Assembly (NCBI RefSeq): GCF_037969875.1
Contig: NZ_CP150218.1
Coordinates: 1,116,001 to 1,180,000, forward strand
Reading direction: 5' to 3'
Source of the DNA: Paenibacillus sp. FSL R7-0337
GTDB taxonomy: Bacteria > Bacillota > Bacilli > Paenibacillales > Paenibacillaceae
Length of the DNA: 64,000 bases
In this document: positions 47,636 through 55,326 of the stretch, one piece after another
Layout: the number at the start of each line of letters is the position of its first letter
How positions within the stretch are numbered: the first letter of the stretch is position 1
Made by a program: the position numbers and the translations under genes
The notes under the pieces: generated by a model
Databases searched by the model: none
What the model was told of the DNA's origin: nothing
The model's input: only the letters and a program-made list of their open reading frames with translations

Positions 47636-47830
47636 ATGAGTACAGCAGGCAGACGTTTTATTAATGAAGGAGTACTGCGGATCGCCTGGTTTATCATCTT
47701 CGCTTCGCTCACCTACACGGTGCGCAATTATACTTGGGCCATTGTATTGCTTATGGTTGTTGCCTTGTATTCACTGGTTACGGGAGTCATTATGCTTACC
47801 CGCCGGGATAGAGACAGGGGCAGGTTCTAG
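47636..47830 (+). CDS. Small two-helix membrane protein
   Basis: 64 residues with two membrane helices (about 13-30 and 34-55) and a basic tail. It looks like DUF2892-type small membrane proteins. ATG after AAGGAGGCAGGAATC; 37 upstream codons in frame are not translated. Its terminator has been split by the IS element just downstream. Confidence 0.65.
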   Translation: MSTAGRRFINEGVLRIAWFIIFASLTYTVRNYTWAIVLLMVVALYSLVTGVIMLTRRDRDRGRF

Positions 47831-47867
47831 TTTAACCGCACATAGCCTTATCACCTAAATAAAAACA

Positions 47868-47885
47868 CTTCCTACAGAGCCTGCT
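47868..47885 (+). terminator. Left half of a terminator split by the IS element
   Basis: The sequence ending at the IS (AAAACACTTCC arm plus part of the loop) pairs with GGAAGTGTTTT at 49198-49208. Rejoined without the IS and one target copy, it forms a hairpin followed by TTTTTTGTTTT. It lies about 40 bp after the membrane protein gene. Confidence 0.7.
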
Positions 47886-47921
47886 TGGTCATACCCCTGT
47901 CAAGTAGACAGATGAAAAAAG

Positions 47922-48821
47922 CTAAGCAGCCAGAGCGTGCCGATACTCAATCGGCGCGCGCTGTTTCAGTTTCGCCTGAAAACGTTGGTAATTGTAAAAG
48001 TAGATATACTCCTCAACTGCTTGATGAATCTCTGCTTCTGACTTACACTGGTGAAGGTACAACTTTTCTGTCTTCAGATGCGAAAAGAAGGATTCGATGC
48101 AGGCGTTATCCAGGCAGGTTGCTTTGCGAGAGTGGCTGCCCTTGACGCTGAATGCCTCTAATCGTGTGTTGTACGCCTGAGACGTGTACTGAAAGCCTTG
48201 GTCCGAATGGAGCACGGCCTCAGACACGTCTCTTTTCCGTGTCCACTGTTCCACCGTATCCAGGACGAGGTTTACGTCGTTTCGCTCCGAGATCTGCCAA
48301 GCTACAATTTCATTGTTGAAGAGGTCCTGAATCGCAGACAGATAATAAAAGCGGGTGCCGTCTGAGATATACGTAATGTCCGTGACTAGCTTCTGCTGTG
48401 GGGCTGTCGCATGAAACTTACGCTTTAACCGGTTCGGGTAGACCACGGAAGGAGCAGAGCCCGCACGACGCCTTTTCTTGCGAATGACGGACTGGATCGA
48501 TAGCTCTTTCATGAGCCGCCATACCTTCTTGTGGTTGACGAGGTAGCCTGCCTCCCGCAGGGCTGCCTGCATTCGAGGGTACCCGAAATAGGGATGAGCC
48601 AGGTGAATCGCCACCATATGCTCTTTCATAGCGTGCTCTTGCTCATGGGCCTCCATTCGTCGAGCCTGTGCACCTCGCCACTTGTAGTAATTTGCCCGCG
48701 ATACCTCTGCAATGGCTAATAGGCGGGTGATGCGATGTTGGTCACGTAGTTCTTCAATGACGGCGTATTTGTCGTGTAGTCCAAGCTTCCCTCCCTTTAC
48801 AGATTTGGATACCGCTTTTTT
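47922..48821 (-). CDS. IS3-family transposase OrfB (DDE integrase domain)
   Basis: Catalytic domain: D in VTDITYISDG, D in LHSDQGFQYTS and E in ACIESFFSHLK. An HTH_21-like N-terminal part (YFGYPRMQAAL) precedes it. Probably made only as the OrfAB fusion through -1 frameshifting at A-AAA-AAG (48815-48821); the coordinates start at that point. Confidence 0.92.
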   Translation of the reverse strand, partial: KKAVSKSVKGGKLGLHDKYAVIEELRDQHRITRLLAIAEVSRANYYKWRGAQARRMEAHEQEHAMKEHMVAIHLAHPYFGYPRMQAALREAGYLVNHKKVWRLMKELSIQSVIRKKRRRAGSAPSVVYPNRLKRKFHATAPQQKLVTDITYISDGTRFYYLSAIQDLFNNEIVAWQISERNDVNLVLDTVEQWTRKRDVSEAVLHSDQGFQYTSQAYNTRLEAFSVKGSHSRKATCLDNACIESFFSHLKTEKLYLHQCKSEAEIHQAVEEYIYFYNYQRFQAKLKQRAPIEYRHALAA

Positions 48822-49099
48822 AAGTAGTCCACCTGTGCCTTTAAGTAATCTCGTTCTTCTTCTATACTGGCAAATGTAGAACGTGGACGTCCTTTTAAAG
48901 GGCTTGTTGCCCCTTTTTGTGTATCGAGTGGCTCCCCATTCCGATATTTCTTTACCCATACTTTAAGCTGGGTACAGTTCACAATTCCCAACCTGTCGGA
49001 GACGACCTTATAGCTCTCACCTCCTGTACAATAGGCTTGAATGGCCTCTTTCTTGAATTCCTCTGTGTACGATTGAAATACTTGTCCCTTTTTGGCCAT
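48797..49099 (-). CDS. IS3-family transposase OrfA
   Basis: 101-residue DNA-binding protein with an HTH (YKVVSDRLGIVNCTQLKVWV) and a C-terminal leucine-zipper-like helix. ATG (MAKKGQVFQSYTEEF) follows GGAGGGG. It overlaps OrfB in the -1 frame and shares the AAAAAAG slippage site. Confidence 0.9.
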   Translation of the reverse strand: MAKKGQVFQSYTEEFKKEAIQAYCTGGESYKVVSDRLGIVNCTQLKVWVKKYRNGEPLDTQKGATSPLKGRPRSTFASIEEERDYLKAQVDYLKKRYPNL

Positions 49100-49184
49100 A
49101 CCAAAATCCCCTCCAAGTTCACTCATTTCCTCATGTTAACACATGAGGTTTTTTTCGAGTGTCTACTTCAAGGGGATAATACCA

Positions 49185-49212
49185 GCTGCGCTGACGGAAG
49201 TGTTTTTTGTTT
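49185..49212 (+). terminator. Right half of the split terminator
   Basis: Starts with the duplicated GCT and contains the GGAAGTGTTTT arm with the T-run TTTTTTGTTTT. Its partner arm lies left of the IS at 47868-47885. Confidence 0.7.
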
Positions 49213-49230
49213 TAGCGAAAACGGGAATAA

Positions 49231-49304
49231 TCGGAGTAACAGGATTTGAACCTGCGACCTCACCCACCCCAAGGGTGCGCGCTACCAGGCTGCGCTATAC
49301 CCCG
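49231..49304 (-). tRNA. tRNA-Pro (anticodon GGG)
   Basis: Full cloverleaf on the minus strand: acceptor CGGGGTA/TACTCCG with one G-U pair, a D-arm with AGCGCAGCCTGGTAGCGC, anticodon stem CACCC/GGGTG with loop TTGGGGT (GGG at 34-36), and T-arm GTTCAAATC. The discriminator is A. CCA is not encoded. It reads CCC and CCU. Confidence 0.95.
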
Positions 49305-49504
49305 ACATTTCAAATCAATCCATTCCTTCATACTTACGTCTGCCGCATACCTACGATTAACATACGTTCATCTAATACATAATATGACTGTAAGCGGTTA
49401 CTTACTACTTATACTATAAATATACCTCACTAGTGCAGTAGTTTCAAATAAAGTTCAGCGTTTTTATGGAGTTCAATATTTTTTCGGATGTTATTAAAAT
49501 TTAA

Positions 49505-49533
49505 TGGATTTTCCGTAAAGGCTGTGCTATACT
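49505..49533 (+). promoter_or_regulatory. Extended -10 promoter of the orphan RNA
   Basis: TATACT (49528-49533) preceded by TGC forms an extended -10 (TGnTATACT), with weak TGGATT 17 bases upstream. A start near 49540 is expected. Confidence 0.6.
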
Positions 49534-49539
49534 CTTGGC

Positions 49540-49700
49540 ACAAGGAAAGGAGGTGCGTTCACATCAAGCATGACATGCTGAACGTATCCCTTACCCGGAC
49601 CAACGGCTGAATGGTTTAGCCTTGGTGGCGCGGGATACGGATCAAAGTTACAAACTAGCGCCTCGGGTAGAGAGACCGTCTTCGGACGGTCTTTTTTATT
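49540..49700 (+). ncRNA. Candidate structured RNA of unknown family
   Basis: About 160 nt that ends in a strong terminator (GACCGTC, TTCG loop, GACGGTC, T6). Internal pairings: CGTATCCC (583-590) with GGGATACG (632-639) around ACCAA-GGCT/AGCC-TTGGT; also TACCCG (592-597) with CGGGTA (664-669) and GGCGC (627-631) with GCGCC (658-662). The last two cross the first, so they form pseudoknots or an alternative fold. Offsets are +49000. No gene follows on this strand for more than 7 kb. Confidence 0.6.
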
Positions 49701-49710
49701 ACCTGCTTAT

Positions 49711-49770
49711 TATCTAAAAATAACCGCTTGAGCCATCAGGACCTTAAGTCCTTCTGTTCAAGCGGTTATT
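49711..49770 (-). terminator. Terminator downstream of the 42-codon gene
   Basis: On the minus strand a 13-bp stem (AATAACCGCTTGA/TCAAGCGGTTATT) with an inner AGGAC/GTCCT hairpin is followed by TTTAG; it sits about 70 bp past the small gene. Confidence 0.75.
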
Positions 49771-49842
49771 GGTGTAATCTGCTGTATTACTGAGGCTATG
49801 GAACCTGATACCAGGGTCTAATTCATTCCTTGCACATCTTAG

Positions 49843-49971
49843 TTATGATTTACGATTCTTATAGAAATCGATAATATCACTTACTGTGCGGAGCGGCTCC
49901 GCTTCTTTGTTGTGGACTGTGTCCACGGCTGGCTTGAATGGTTCATGCGTATTCGTAGTCACTTCAGTCAT
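49843..49971 (-). CDS. Small 42-residue hypothetical protein
   Basis: Encodes MTEVTTNTHEPF... and ends SDIIDFYKNRKS; a polar start and an amphipathic C-terminal helix. AAAGGA directly abuts the ATG; a GTG at codon 4 has correct spacing and may be the true start (39 residues). A strong terminator follows. It was too short for routine gene calling, and I do not recognise a family. Confidence 0.55.
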   Translation of the reverse strand: MTEVTTNTHEPFKPAVDTVHNKEAEPLRTVSDIIDFYKNRKS

Positions 49972-50149
49972 TCCTTTCGATAGTTAAGCTAGCTGTGTCT
50001 TAAGCTGCATCTACTCTTGCGGCGCCTCTTATTATTACCCCTCTACATGGGTACCGACACACCCCTGCTTCTATTTTCAAATAAAAAGCTACTCTTCCTG
50101 CCTACCTGTCACATTCATGAAACATGTCTTACAATCCCCAGCACACAGC

Positions 50150-50188
50150 AAAAAACGCCTCCCTAACGTAATATACGTTAAAAAGACG
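50150..50188 (-). terminator. Terminator of the rpsP-khpA-rimM-trmD operon
   Basis: On the minus strand GCGTCTTTTTAACGT pairs with ACGTTAGGGAGGCGT through several G-U pairs and is followed by six T. The wobble pairs make the hairpin specific to this strand. It lies 34 bp past the trmD stop. Confidence 0.8.
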
Positions 50189-50222
50189 CCAGCTATGACT
50201 CTATTCAGGCCCAAATTTACAG

Positions 50223-51014
50223 TTAATTATTCTTAAGGCTTGCCTGCTCCTGCAGCCGCTTCAGCGTCTGCTTGTCCTTCACTGTCAGCTCAGCCGTCTC
50301 CAGCAGATCCGGTCTGCGTTCGAGGGTACGCTGAAGCGCCTGCTCACGCCGCCAAACTTCGATATTGGCATGATGTCCGCTGAGCAGCATGTCCGGCACC
50401 TTCCAGCCCCTGAACTCTGCCGGCCGGGTATAATGCGGGTACTCCAGCAGCCTGGTGCTGAAGGAGTCAGAGATTGCAGAGGTCTCGTTACCCAGCGCCC
50501 CCGGCTGCAGCCGCACGATCGAATCTATTACGGTCAAGGCAGGCAGCTCACCGCCGGTCAGCACATAGTCGCCAATCGACAGCTCGTCCGTCACCAGATG
50601 CTCACGGATTCGCTCGTCATAGCCCTCATAATGACCGCAAATGAAGATCAGGTGCTGTTCCTGTGCCAGCTCTTCGGCGATCTGCTGGTTATAGGTCCGG
50701 CCCTGGGGGCACATCAGAATAATACGCGGCTTCACTGCCTCTGTATCCCCGTTGTCCCCATGCTCCCCGCCAGCGTTATTCTGAGCCAGCACATGCTCCA
50801 CCGCTGCGAAGATAGGGTCAGGCTTCAGCACCATGCCTCCCCCTCCGCCATAAGGCGTGTCATCTACGCTATTATGCTTGTTGCCCGAGAAGTCGCGGAA
50901 GTTCACAGTGTTCAGTGAAGCAATGCCTTTATCACGGGCCTTACCGAGAATGCTGGTGCCGAAGACGCCTTCACACATATCCGGGAACAGCGTCAGCACG
51001 TCGATGCGGATCAT
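50223..51014 (-). CDS. trmD: TrmD, tRNA (guanine37-N1)-methyltransferase
   Basis: Knotted SPOUT methyltransferase making m1G37. [35 protein letters not shown], and [13 protein letters not shown] with [10 protein letters not shown] are the family motifs. 263 residues. Its ATG overlaps rimM by 4 bp. Confidence 0.97.
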   Translation of the reverse strand: MIRIDVLTLFPDMCEGVFGTSILGKARDKGIASLNTVNFRDFSGNKHNSVDDTPYGGGGGMVLKPDPIFAAVEHVLAQNNAGGEHGDNGDTEAVKPRIILMCPQGRTYNQQIAEELAQEQHLIFICGHYEGYDERIREHLVTDELSIGDYVLTGGELPALTVIDSIVRLQPGALGNETSAISDSFSTRLLEYPHYTRPAEFRGWKVPDMLLSGHHANIEVWRREQALQRTLERRPDLLETAELTVKDKQTLKRLQEQASLKNN

Positions 51015-51535
51015 GGGAGCAGCCCTTCCATGAGATGCACGGTGATTTTTTTGTCTGCAATATTGACGTCCAGCACTACATCGTTAATAACCGGAATCAG
51101 AATATCCTGGCCCTTCTTCGGCTTCACTACCCAGACATCGTTGGCCCCGGGCTGCAGAATCTCTGTAATCGTTCCCAGCGGCTGGCTGGCATCTTCATCC
51201 GTGTAGACTTCACAGCCTACGATCTGGTGGAAGTAATACTCGTTCTCCGGCAGCTCAACCAGATTATCACTAGGCACCTTGAGCATACTGCCTTTGTATT
51301 TCTCGATCTCATTAATATTCGTATACCCCTTCAGCTTGGCGATATACATTCCTTTATGTTCTTTCGCCGATTCTATCGTAACCTCGAATTTCGGGCTTCC
51401 GTCTGCGGGAATCAGCAGCAGCTTGTTGCCGGGTGCAAACCGCACTTCCGGGAAATCGGTATGCGACAGGATCTTGACCTCTCCGCGAATGCCGTGCGTA
51501 TTCACCAGTCTGCCTACGGTTAACTCTTCTGTCAT
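51011..51535 (-). CDS. rimM: RimM, 16S rRNA processing protein
   Basis: 30S assembly factor that binds S19. N-terminal RimM beta-barrel ([16 protein letters not shown]) and C-terminal PRC-barrel ([31 protein letters not shown]). 174 residues, overlapping trmD by 4 bp. Confidence 0.96.
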   Translation of the reverse strand: MTEELTVGRLVNTHGIRGEVKILSHTDFPEVRFAPGNKLLLIPADGSPKFEVTIESAKEHKGMYIAKLKGYTNINEIEKYKGSMLKVPSDNLVELPENEYYFHQIVGCEVYTDEDASQPLGTITEILQPGANDVWVVKPKKGQDILIPVINDVVLDVNIADKKITVHLMEGLLP

Positions 51536-51639
51536 GTGTTCATCTCCTTCACGTTGATTGCGTACAGCTAATAAATTCTTATATTTTCAACAAAAAGGAG
51601 CCGGGATATACTATCCCTAGCCCCTCCTTGTGCGCATCC

Positions 51640-51870
51640 TTAAGATAAAATATCCACGGTAACGCGTTTATCACTTTTGACTGCTGCAGATGTGACTACG
51701 GTACGAAGCGCTTTGGCGATCCGTCCCTGCTTGCCGATGACCTTACCGACATCATCAGGATGCACGGAGAGCTCATAGACAATCAGGTGATCCTTCTCCA
51801 CGGTCCGTACGGCCACATCCTCCGGATGATCCACTAAAGCCTTAGCAATAACACCAACTAATTCTTCCAT
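51640..51870 (-). CDS. khpA: KhpA, KH-domain RNA-binding protein
   Basis: 76 residues with the KH motif GKVIGKQGRIAKALR. Forms a complex with KhpB (Jag) in other Firmicutes. ATG after GAGGG gives MEELVGVIAKAL. Between rpsP and rimM as usual. Confidence 0.93.
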   Translation of the reverse strand: MEELVGVIAKALVDHPEDVAVRTVEKDHLIVYELSVHPDDVGKVIGKQGRIAKALRTVVTSAAVKSDKRVTVDILS

Positions 51871-51892
51871 AGAGGACCCTCGCAATCAGTCA

Positions 51893-52165
51893 TTATTTCT
51901 GAAGCTTTGACTCATGGAACTTCTTCATCACGCCAGCTTTGGAAAGCAGGTTGCGGACGGTATCAGATGCTTGTGCACCTGTCTGAAGCCATTTAAGAGC
52001 CTTCTCTTCGTCAATCTTAACGACTGCCGGTACTTCGATCGGATTATAATAACCGATTTCCTCGATAAAACGGCCGTCACGAGGAGACCGGGAATCGGAA
52101 ACCACTACACGGTAGAAAGGCGCTTTATGTGCTCCCATTCTTTTCAAACGAATACGTACTGCCAC
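51893..52165 (-). CDS. rpsP: 30S ribosomal protein S16
   Basis: S16 of the small subunit, 90 residues: [20 protein letters not shown] and [19 protein letters not shown] start after AAGGAGGTGAATTTC. First gene of rpsP-khpA-rimM-trmD. Confidence 0.97.
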   Translation of the reverse strand: MAVRIRLKRMGAHKAPFYRVVVSDSRSPRDGRFIEEIGYYNPIEVPAVVKIDEEKALKWLQTGAQASDTVRNLLSKAGVMKKFHESKLQK

Positions 52166-52200
52166 GAAATTCACCTCCTTAAAAGAATATCGTTGTCGAT

Positions 52201-52260
52201 CCCTCCCAAACCCTCCCTTCCCGAAGGGAGGGCCCCAAGGGCTCTGCCCTCTGGACACCC
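52201..52260. repeat. GC-rich palindromic element upstream of rpsP
   Basis: Two adjacent hairpins: CCCTCCCTTCCCGAAGGGAGGG, and CCAAGGGC...GCCCTCTGG. Composition is unlike the AT-rich surroundings. Elements of this CCAGAGGGC/GCCCTTGG type occur as intergenic repeats in several Firmicutes. It lies in the 5' region of the rpsP transcript, or between two units. Confidence 0.55.
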
Positions 52261-52418
52261 GCTAAGTGCAACTAGCGTAGGCGTTCAGATTGGCGGGACT
52301 TGGGATAGGTTCGACGAAAGACCGCTTTTCCTCCCTGCGGGATACGCTTGACTGGCGGCGTTCCCTGGCAACGAGGTTTTAAAGATTTCAAGATCGAAAG
52401 ACTGAGATCAAAAGATTA

Positions 52419-52533
52419 AGGTCAAAAGACTACTCGATCTTCTGATGTTGTACTATATCAGATCTATAAGAAAGACAAAAGATCTAGGTCAAAAGATCAT
52501 TCGATCTTCTGATGTTGTACTATATCAGATCTA
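52419..52533. repeat. 67-bp tandem duplication between ffh and rpsP
   Basis: Two 48-bp copies (52419-52466 and 52486-52533) differ at 3 positions and share an exact 32-bp core that begins TCGATCTTCTGATG. The core can form a CTGAT/ATCAG hairpin flanked by GATC. The surrounding 52166-52589 has no gene; it also carries degenerate AAGATnAAGGTCAAAAG-type repeats near 52390-52420. Confidence 0.8.
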
Positions 52534-52589
52534 GGGGTAAACCTTAAACCTAGAACCTAAACATTAAAGATTGACCCTGAAGATTAAGA

Positions 52590-53981
52590 TCAACGGAACG
52601 GGAACTTCATGCCGCCTTTGCCGGCAAGGCCCTTGAGCTGCTTCATGGCGTTCTTCTTACCACCCTTGCCGCCTCCGCCGCCCATCATACCGGAGAACTG
52701 CTTCATCATCTTGCGCATTTCATCGAATTGCTTGATGAGCCGGTTCACCTCAGCGACGTTGGTACCGCTGCCTGCTGCAATACGCTTGCGGCGGTTGTGG
52801 TTGATAATCTCAGGCTGGGCTTTCTCGGCCTTGGTCATGGAATGAACAATGGCTTCGACACGGCCCATCTGCTTATCATCCACCTTCAGGTCCTTCATGC
52901 CCTTGGCCTTGTTCATGCCGGGAAGCATATCAAGAATCTGATCGATCGGTCCAAGCTTCTTCACCTGATCCATCTGCTCCAGGAAATCATCGAACGTGAA
53001 CTCCGCATTACGCATCTTACGTTCCATTTCCTTGGCTTTCTCGGTATCGATGTTGGCCTGAGCCTTCTCGATCAGCGACAGCATGTCGCCCATACCAAGT
53101 ATCCGCGAAGCCATCCGCTCCGGATGGAACGGCTCCAGCGCATCGATCTTCTCGCCGAGAGCGGCGAATTTGATCGGGCAGCCGGTGACCGCCTTGACTG
53201 ATAACGCAGCACCCCCACGGGTGTCGCCGTCAAGCTTCGTAAGCACTACGCCGGTAAGCTCCAGCTGCTTGTTGAAGCTGTCCGCCACATTCACAGCATC
53301 CTGACCGGTCATAGCATCGACTACCAGGAGCACTTCGTCTGGAGTTACAATGTTATGGATCTGCTTCAGCTCTTCCATCAGCTCTTCATCAATATGCAGG
53401 CGGCCTGCCGTATCAATAATCACATAATCCAAGTTATTATCCTTCGCATGCTGAACACCTTGTCTGGCAATCTCTACCGGACTGGTCTGATCACCCAGCG
53501 AGAAGACAGGAACCTTGATCTGTTCTCCGAGCACCTGCAATTGCTTAATCGCAGCCGGACGGTAGATGTCGGCGGCTACGAGCAGCGGGCGGTGATTGCC
53601 CTTCTGCAGCAGCTTCGCCAGCTTACCGGATGTGGTCGTCTTCCCCGCGCCCTGCAGACCCGTCATCATGATGACCGTCGGCGGCTTGTTCGACTTAGCC
53701 AGCTTCGCCTGGCTTCCGCCCATCAGCTCAGTCAGTTCCTTGTTCACAATATCGATGATAACCATGCCTGGCGTGAAGCTGTCCATCACTTCCGTGCCAA
53801 CAGACTTCTCTTTCACCTTAGACACAAAGTCCTTGACGACCTTGAAGTTAACATCGGCTTCCAGAAGGGCCAGCCGCACTTCACGCATCGCTTCGTTTAC
53901 GTCATCTTCGGATACTTTCCCTTTGCCGCGCAGTTTGCTGAACACATTCTGCAATCTTCCGGTTAATCCTTCAAATGCCAT
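52590..53981 (-). CDS. ffh: Ffh, signal recognition particle protein (SRP54)
   Basis: GTPase that binds signal sequences co-translationally. NG domain with GLQGAGKTT, DTAGR and TKLDGD; Met-rich M domain from about 295 with MMKQFSGMMGGGGG in the flexible tail. 463 residues. Downstream of ylxM as in Bacillus. Confidence 0.97.
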   Translation of the reverse strand: MAFEGLTGRLQNVFSKLRGKGKVSEDDVNEAMREVRLALLEADVNFKVVKDFVSKVKEKSVGTEVMDSFTPGMVIIDIVNKELTELMGGSQAKLAKSNKPPTVIMMTGLQGAGKTTTSGKLAKLLQKGNHRPLLVAADIYRPAAIKQLQVLGEQIKVPVFSLGDQTSPVEIARQGVQHAKDNNLDYVIIDTAGRLHIDEELMEELKQIHNIVTPDEVLLVVDAMTGQDAVNVADSFNKQLELTGVVLTKLDGDTRGGAALSVKAVTGCPIKFAALGEKIDALEPFHPERMASRILGMGDMLSLIEKAQANIDTEKAKEMERKMRNAEFTFDDFLEQMDQVKKLGPIDQILDMLPGMNKAKGMKDLKVDDKQMGRVEAIVHSMTKAEKAQPEIINHNRRKRIAAGSGTNVAEVNRLIKQFDEMRKMMKQFSGMMGGGGGKGGKKNAMKQLKGLAGKGGMKFPFR

Positions 53982-54002
53982 AGGCGGCTCGCTCCCTTCT
54001 TC

Positions 54003-54359
54003 CTACTCTAACTTCTGCAGCTGTTCCATGAGTTCCATGAACTGCTGTTTATATTGCTCAGGCAGCATTGCCGTATCCTGCAATCTGCGCAGTTCTTCTA
54101 AGTATTTGTTGCGGTCTTCATGCTTGGACAGGAGTCCAAGCTTCTCTTCATAATTCTCAAGCACTTGCTCCGCCCGCTTAATATGCTCGTACACAGCCTG
54201 GCGGCTAATTTCAAATTCCGCTGCGATCTCCCCCAGGGAGAAATCATCATGGAAATAATATTTGAGAAACGTCTGTTGCTTGTCAGTAAGCAGCCGTTCA
54301 TAGAAAGCAAATAACAGGTTAATCCGGTTGGTTTTCTCGAGCCTATTCTCCTGACTCAT
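54003..54359 (-). CDS. ylxM: YlxM, SRP-associated HTH protein
   Basis: Helix-turn-helix protein ([21 protein letters not shown]) encoded before ffh; in streptococci it stimulates SRP GTPase activity. 117 residues. ATG after GGGAG gives [16 protein letters not shown]. Confidence 0.93.
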   Translation of the reverse strand: MSQENRLEKTNRINLLFAFYERLLTDKQQTFLKYYFHDDFSLGEIAAEFEISRQAVYEHIKRAEQVLENYEEKLGLLSKHEDRNKYLEELRRLQDTAMLPEQYKQQFMELMEQLQKLE

Positions 54360-54421
54360 TAAGGGCACTCCCTTCGTCAAGGAAAAACACTTTACAGCTT
54401 CACAACGTCCCTTATGATACC

Positions 54422-54463
54422 GAAAACAAAGAAAGATGTCAAGTCTTTTTACTTGTCATCTTT
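54422..54463 (-). terminator. Terminator of the hemolysin III gene
   Basis: AAAGATGACAAGT pairs with ACTTGACATCTTT (one mismatch) across a short A-rich loop, followed on the minus strand by CTTTGTTTTC. About 65 bp past the stop. Confidence 0.65.
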
Positions 54464-54528
54464 CACTTTGCCCAATACCGGCATTCCCGTGTTGAAATCA
54501 GGCGCCATACCTGCCCTAACTTCCCGCA

Positions 54529-55176
54529 TTAATGAATAGGGAGAATGTATAACAATACAACGAAGAAGTGCAGAACGGTTCCCGTAAGCACGAATAAATG
54601 CCAGATTGCATGATGGTACGGGAAGCCCCGCCATACATAAAAGACGGTGCCGAGGGTGTACATCAACCCCCCTGCTACCAGCAGTGTCATCCCGCCACTG
54701 GCGACAGCCTGGGACAGAGGGCTCCAGGCGATTACGATCATCCAGCCCATCGCAATGTAGAAGATGGTGGACATGAACAGGAATTTTTTGACGAAAAAGG
54801 CCTTGAAGAAGACACCGAACACCGCCACTCCCCAAGCGATACCGAATAAGGTCCAGCCCAGCGGTCCGCGGATCGCCACCAGCATAAACGGGGTGTACGT
54901 TCCGGCAATGAATAAATAAATCGAGGAGTGGTCAAGGAATTCAAAGAAATCCTTCGCCTTCCCCTCCCTGAGACTATGCACCATGGTTGAATTAAAATAC
55001 AGCAGCAGCATAGTAGCGCCGTAAATGGAGAAACTGACTACATGCCAAGCCGTGCCGTTCTGAACGGCATATACGACCAGCATCACCAGCGCAGCAATGC
55101 TTAAGACGGCGCCGATCCCGTGAGTAACCGCATTAGCTACTTCTTCCTTGCGGCTGTAAGTGTGAGTATTAGCCAT
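54529..55176 (-). CDS. Hemolysin III family membrane protein
   Basis: PAQR-like seven-helix membrane protein, 215 residues. Conserved polar motifs: AVTHGIG near the N-terminus, YFNSTMVHSL, LDHSSIYLFIAGTYTPF, and FPYHHAIWHLFVL in the last part. Named after a Bacillus cereus protein; the true function in Firmicutes is likely metal- or lipid-related but unproven. Confidence 0.9.
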   Translation of the reverse strand: MANTHTYSRKEEVANAVTHGIGAVLSIAALVMLVVYAVQNGTAWHVVSFSIYGATMLLLYFNSTMVHSLREGKAKDFFEFLDHSSIYLFIAGTYTPFMLVAIRGPLGWTLFGIAWGVAVFGVFFKAFFVKKFLFMSTIFYIAMGWMIVIAWSPLSQAVASGGMTLLVAGGLMYTLGTVFYVWRGFPYHHAIWHLFVLTGTVLHFFVVLLYILPIH

Positions 55177-55326
55177 ACCACGATTCCTTCCGTTTGCGGT
55201 TTCCTTCTATTATAGCCGTTTCTCCGAAGTCCTTCCAGCTTAGGGAGCCGCAGGGCAGGCTGCTGCTGTATCATTCAATCGCTTAAGAGGCCATCATTTG
55301 CTGATGCAGCAAGGCTTATTCAAATC

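Larger units (their letters stand above)
47886..49184 (-). mobile_element. IS3-family insertion sequence (1299 bp), intact
   Basis: Terminal inverted repeats of about 30 bp start TGGT at both ends; AAGTAGACA and GAAAAAA are shared blocks. A 3-bp duplication GCT flanks the element (47883-47885 and 49185-49187). It encodes two overlapping frames with an A-AAA-AAG slippage motif, as in IS3/IS150-type elements. Both genes are uninterrupted, so it may still be active. Confidence 0.93.

Noticed and set aside
48822..48959. Independent upstream start for OrfB
   Set aside because: The frame upstream of the slippage site has no ribosome-binding site and overlaps OrfA; IS3 elements make OrfB through frameshifting.
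49600..49640. T-box-like GGTGGCGCGGG in the orphan RNA
   Set aside because: It resembles the GGGTGGNACCGCG box only in part; no specifier-loop elements are seen and no aminoacyl-tRNA synthetase or amino-acid gene follows.
52419..52533. CRISPR array between ffh and rpsP
   Set aside because: Only two 48-bp copies separated by 19 bp of similar low-complexity sequence, no unique spacers and no cas genes; it is a tandem duplication.
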